Positions 23,400 through 25,504 of a DNA stretch of 25,504 nt are shown one piece after another. The position numbers and the translations under genes were made by a program. Numbering within the stretch: position 1 is the first letter of the stretch; every line of letters starts with the position of its first letter. Origin of the DNA: DATEAV01 sp964575425 (GTDB taxonomy: Bacteria > Chloroflexota > Anaerolineae > Anaerolineales > E44-bin32); assembly GCA_964575425.1 (NCBI GenBank), contig CAZNRD010000038.1, positions 1-25,504 on the forward strand, given 5' to 3'. Under the pieces are notes generated by a model. The model was not told the origin of the DNA and ran no database searches. It worked only from the letters and a program-made list of their open reading frames with translations.

Positions 23400-24658
23400 G
23401 CGAGAAACACGAAATCCGCGACCCGAGCCTGGCCGAAGGCGGCCGCCGCCGCATCGAATGGGCCGATCACGAAATGCCGGTGCTCAAGCAGGTGCGCGAG
23501 CGCTTCGCGCGCGAGCGTCCGCTGGAGGGCGTGCGCGTCGCCGCCTGCCTGCACGTCACCAGCGAGACCGGGAACCTGATGCGGACGCTGCAGGTCGGCG
23601 GCGCCGATCCGGTGCTGTGCGCCTCCAATCCGCTCTCCACGCAGGACGACGTCGCCGCGGCCCTGGTGACGCACTTCGAGATCCCCGTCTTCGCCATCAA
23701 GGGCGAGGACAACACCACCTACTACAGGCACATCCACGCCGCCCTCGACCACCGGCCGCAGGTGACGATGGACGACGGCGCCGACCTGGTGAGCACGCTG
23801 CACAAGGAGCGACGCGAGCTCCTTCCTGGCGTGCGCGGCGGCACGGAAGAGACTACCACCGGCGTGATCCGCCTGCGGGCCATGGCCGCCGCCGGCGCGC
23901 TGGCCTATCCCGTCATCGCCGTCAACGACGCCATGACCAAGCACTTCTTCGACAACCGCTACGGCACCGGGCAGTCCACCGTCGACGGCATCGTGCGCGC
24001 CACGAATATCCTCCTGGCGGGCAAGGTCTTCGTCGTCGCCGGCTACGGTTGGTGTGGGCGGGGGCTGGCGAACCGCGCCCGCGGCATGGGCGCCAATGTG
24101 GTCGTCACCGAAGTTGACCCGCTGGCGGCGCTGGAGGCGGTGATGGACGGCTTCCGCGTAATGCCGATGATCGAAGCCGCCCGGATCGGCGATATCTTCT
24201 GCACCGTCACCGGCGACATCAACGTCATCGACCGCCAGCACCTGGAGGTGATGAAGGACGCCGCCATCGTCTGCAACTCGGGCCACTTCAACGTCGAAGT
24301 CAACATCCCGGCTTTGGAATCACTGGCGGCGGAGAAACTGCAGGTGCGCCCCTTCGTGGAGCAGTACACCCTGCGCGACGGCCGCCGCATCAACCTGCTC
24401 GGCGAAGGTCGTCTCATCAACCTGGCGGCCGCCGAGGGCCATCCCGCCAGCGTCATGGACATGTCCTTCGCCAACCAGGCGCTCTCGCTCGAGTACCTGC
24501 TGCGCCACGCCGACGAAATGGAAAACAAGGTCTACACCATCCCCGAAGCCATCGACCGCGAGATCGCCCGCCTCAAGCTGGAGTCCATGGGCATTCGCAT
24601 CGACACCCTGACCGAAGAACAGCGCAAGTACTTGGCTTCGTGGGAGGAGGGGACGTAG
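23396..24658 (+). CDS. ahcY: S-adenosylhomocysteine hydrolase
   Basis: AhcY reversibly splits S-adenosylhomocysteine to adenosine and homocysteine using tightly bound NAD, relieving product inhibition of methyltransferases. The 420-residue protein has LHVTSETGNLMRTLQVGGA (about 51-69), the substrate-site NDAMTKHFFDNRYGTGQSTV and the NAD loop VVAGYGWCGRGLANRARGMG. The ATG at 23396 has GAGGAGA five nt upstream and overlaps the GNAT stop (ATGA). The frame is open much further upstream but antisense logic and the family start exclude that. It is shorter than the 460-480 residue E. coli/eukaryote-like form and ends in LASWEEGT rather than the usual Lys-Tyr-rich tail. It resembles the short thermophile/archaeal type. 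Use of S-inosylhomocysteine instead cannot be excluded. Confidence 0.95.
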   Translation: MSEKHEIRDPSLAEGGRRRIEWADHEMPVLKQVRERFARERPLEGVRVAACLHVTSETGNLMRTLQVGGADPVLCASNPLSTQDDVAAALVTHFEIPVFAIKGEDNTTYYRHIHAALDHRPQVTMDDGADLVSTLHKERRELLPGVRGGTEETTTGVIRLRAMAAAGALAYPVIAVNDAMTKHFFDNRYGTGQSTVDGIVRATNILLAGKVFVVAGYGWCGRGLANRARGMGANVVVTEVDPLAALEAVMDGFRVMPMIEAARIGDIFCTVTGDINVIDRQHLEVMKDAAIVCNSGHFNVEVNIPALESLAAEKLQVRPFVEQYTLRDGRRINLLGEGRLINLAAAEGHPASVMDMSFANQALSLEYLLRHADEMENKVYTIPEAIDREIARLKLESMGIRIDTLTEEQRKYLASWEEGT

Positions 24659-24680
24659 GCCTCGGCCGCGAGCGGAGGCC
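24658..24680. terminator. Weak hairpin between convergent ahcY and lipoprotein genes
   Basis: GGCCTC (24658-24663) pairs with GAGGCC (24675-24680) across an 11-nt loop, starting on the last base of the ahcY stop. There is no T-run on either strand. It could end transcription from either side, but the evidence is thin. Confidence 0.3.
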
Positions 24681-24692
24681 CAGCGCACGTAC

Positions 24693-25235
24693 TCAAGGCG
24701 TTGGCGGAGCCTTGACGATGACGATGACGTAGACAAGTTCCCCAAACAGCGCCCCATCCGGCGCGCGGGCCTGCCACGTGCTCATGTACTCGCCCTGCAC
24801 GGACGGGGCCTGCAGCACCACCTGCCAGACCGCGCTCGACCCCGCGCGCGCCGGAAACAGCGCCACTTCCTCAGGCCCAGTGAGCCCCTCGCCCGCGACG
24901 TGCACCAGCCGGTAGCCCGGACCCCAATCGCAGGTGCCATCGTTCTCGACGGACCAGCGCTTGTCGATGGTCTCGCCAACCATCACGGGCATGCCATCGG
25001 GGATGGTCAGGTCCGCGAGGAACCGCGCCGAGTTCACGCAGGTCGCGGTGGCGGCGGGAATCCGCGGCGCGATGACGTCGGCCGGGGTCGGCGTCATCTC
25101 CGCTGCTGCTTCCATGCCAGGCGGTGGCAGCGTCGGCACAGCGGGACTCGAGGCCGAGCGCGAGCACGACGTCAGGGCGAAGGCACACGCCCCCAACAGG
25201 CCCAATCCAATGCCGCTCCAACGCCTCGCGAGCAT
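24693..25235 (-). CDS. Small lipoprotein with an NBR1-type Ig-like domain
   Basis: This 180-residue protein has a signal peptide with a lipobox LTSC (Cys24), so it should be anchored outside the membrane by a lipid. A short Pro/Ala-rich linker follows to about residue 70. One Ig-like domain of the NBR1 central-domain type comes next, with FLADLTIPDGMPVMVGETID, WSVENDGTCDWGPGYRLVHV and, near the end, GEYMSTWQARAPDGALFGEL. Such domains occur repeatedly in Chloroflexota surface proteins (family knowledge); their bacterial role is unclear, probably protein or glycan binding. The ATG at 25235 lies 6 nt after a TATAAT box, suggesting a leaderless message. It stands 27 nt after recA on the same strand. 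Confidence 0.88.
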   Translation of the reverse strand: MLARRWSGIGLGLLGACAFALTSCSRSASSPAVPTLPPPGMEAAAEMTPTPADVIAPRIPAATATCVNSARFLADLTIPDGMPVMVGETIDKRWSVENDGTCDWGPGYRLVHVAGEGLTGPEEVALFPARAGSSAVWQVVLQAPSVQGEYMSTWQARAPDGALFGELVYVIVIVKAPPTP

Positions 25236-25241
25236 GCCACG

Positions 25242-25247
25242 ATTATA
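25242..25247 (-). promoter_or_regulatory. TATAAT box giving a probable leaderless start
   Basis: A perfect TATAAT on the minus strand lies 6 nt before the lipoprotein ATG at 25235, so the predicted transcription start coincides with the A of the ATG. There is no good -35 box and no Shine-Dalgarno. It sits in the 27-nt space after the recA stop. Confidence 0.5.
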
Positions 25248-25262
25248 GCCCGGGCGCGTCGC

Positions 25263-25504
25263 TCAGACATCTGCCGCAAGGTCGACCTCTGCAAGCCCGC
25301 GCCCGCCATTCGGCGTCGGATGCGGGCGATGACCGTCCAGGTCGGAGGCCCGAGCCCGGATGTGGAGCTCAGCTTCCGCGGCCAGGTCCGGGTTTTCTCT
25401 CAGGTACTGCTTGGCGTTTTCACGCCCCTGCCCGATCCGCACATCCCCATACGTGAAGAACGACCCCCGCTTCTCCACCACCCCCAGCTCCACCCCAAGG
25501 TCTA
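25263..25504 (-). CDS. recA: RecA recombinase, C-terminal end (partial)
   Basis: The last 79-80 codons of recA enter from the right edge, and the start is outside the window. The piece has the family's C-terminal pattern: LGVVEKRGSFFTYGDVRIGQ followed by GRENAKQYLRENPDLAAE. A variable tail rich in Arg, His and Asp follows (RARASDLDGHRPHPTPNGG). RecA coats single-stranded DNA for strand exchange and activates LexA. The tail after the conserved core is not especially acidic, unlike E. coli RecA. Confidence 0.95.
   Translation of the reverse strand, partial: DLGVELGVVEKRGSFFTYGDVRIGQGRENAKQYLRENPDLAAEAELHIRARASDLDGHRPHPTPNGGRGLAEVDLAADV

Overview
The window is a high-GC bacterial fragment, probably from a metagenome assembly because it carries a 10-N scaffold gap at 7403-7412. 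It resembles an uncultured Chloroflexota genome, perhaps Anaerolineae-like. That is inference from three traits: lipoproteins with Thr/Pro-rich linkers, a small lipoprotein with an NBR1-type Ig-like domain, and a radical SAM/DUF2344 gene pair. No rRNA, tRNA, CRISPR array, insertion sequence or phage gene was seen.

Layout. (1) 1-449 holds no convincing gene. An orphan sugar-type ABC ATPase (518-1618, minus) follows, with its own promoter and a terminator. (2) Divergent from it are a radical SAM enzyme (1766-3664) and its DUF2344 partner (3680-4390). (3) A broken polytopic membrane protein gene of the lysylphosphatidylglycerol synthase/flippase type lies at about 4311-5300 (minus). (4) An 8.1-kb minus-strand operon from 13588 down to 5486 reads: TetR regulator, metallo-beta-lactamase-fold hydrolase, two acyl-CoA dehydrogenases, FadN-type hydroxyacyl-CoA dehydrogenase/enoyl-CoA hydratase, thiolase, SCP2 protein. 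Together these encode a whole beta-oxidation turn. A sigma70-like promoter precedes it, with an 18-bp perfect palindrome just downstream of the -10 box, and a 19-bp stem hairpin follows the last gene. (5) Two overlapping genes for unknown exported proteins (14136-15433), a GH130-type glycosidase/phosphorylase (15655-16695) and a GT4 glycosyltransferase (16845-18014) lie on the plus strand. (6) A TPR-rich lipoprotein lytic transglycosylase (18071-20482) is on the minus strand. (7) A tightly overlapping plus-strand operon (20615-24658) encodes MtnA, a PfkB (adenosine-type) kinase, a GNAT acetyltransferase and S-adenosylhomocysteinase. This looks like a unit for recycling the by-products of S-adenosylmethionine use. 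(8) The window ends with a small lipoprotein gene and the 3' end of recA, both on the minus strand.

How they work together. The fad-type operon should respond to an acyl-CoA or fatty-acid ligand through its TetR protein, which probably controls its own transcription and that of all the enzymes. In the second operon, AhcY would release adenosine and homocysteine from SAH. The PfkB kinase would trap adenosine as AMP, and MtnA would take up the methylthioribose-1-phosphate branch. The GNAT protein between them has no known place in this pathway. No defence or other plainly exotic system was recognised. The most unusual points are the regulatory architecture of the two operons, the acyl-CoA dehydrogenase without the usual catalytic glutamate, and the uncharacterised members embedded in both operons.
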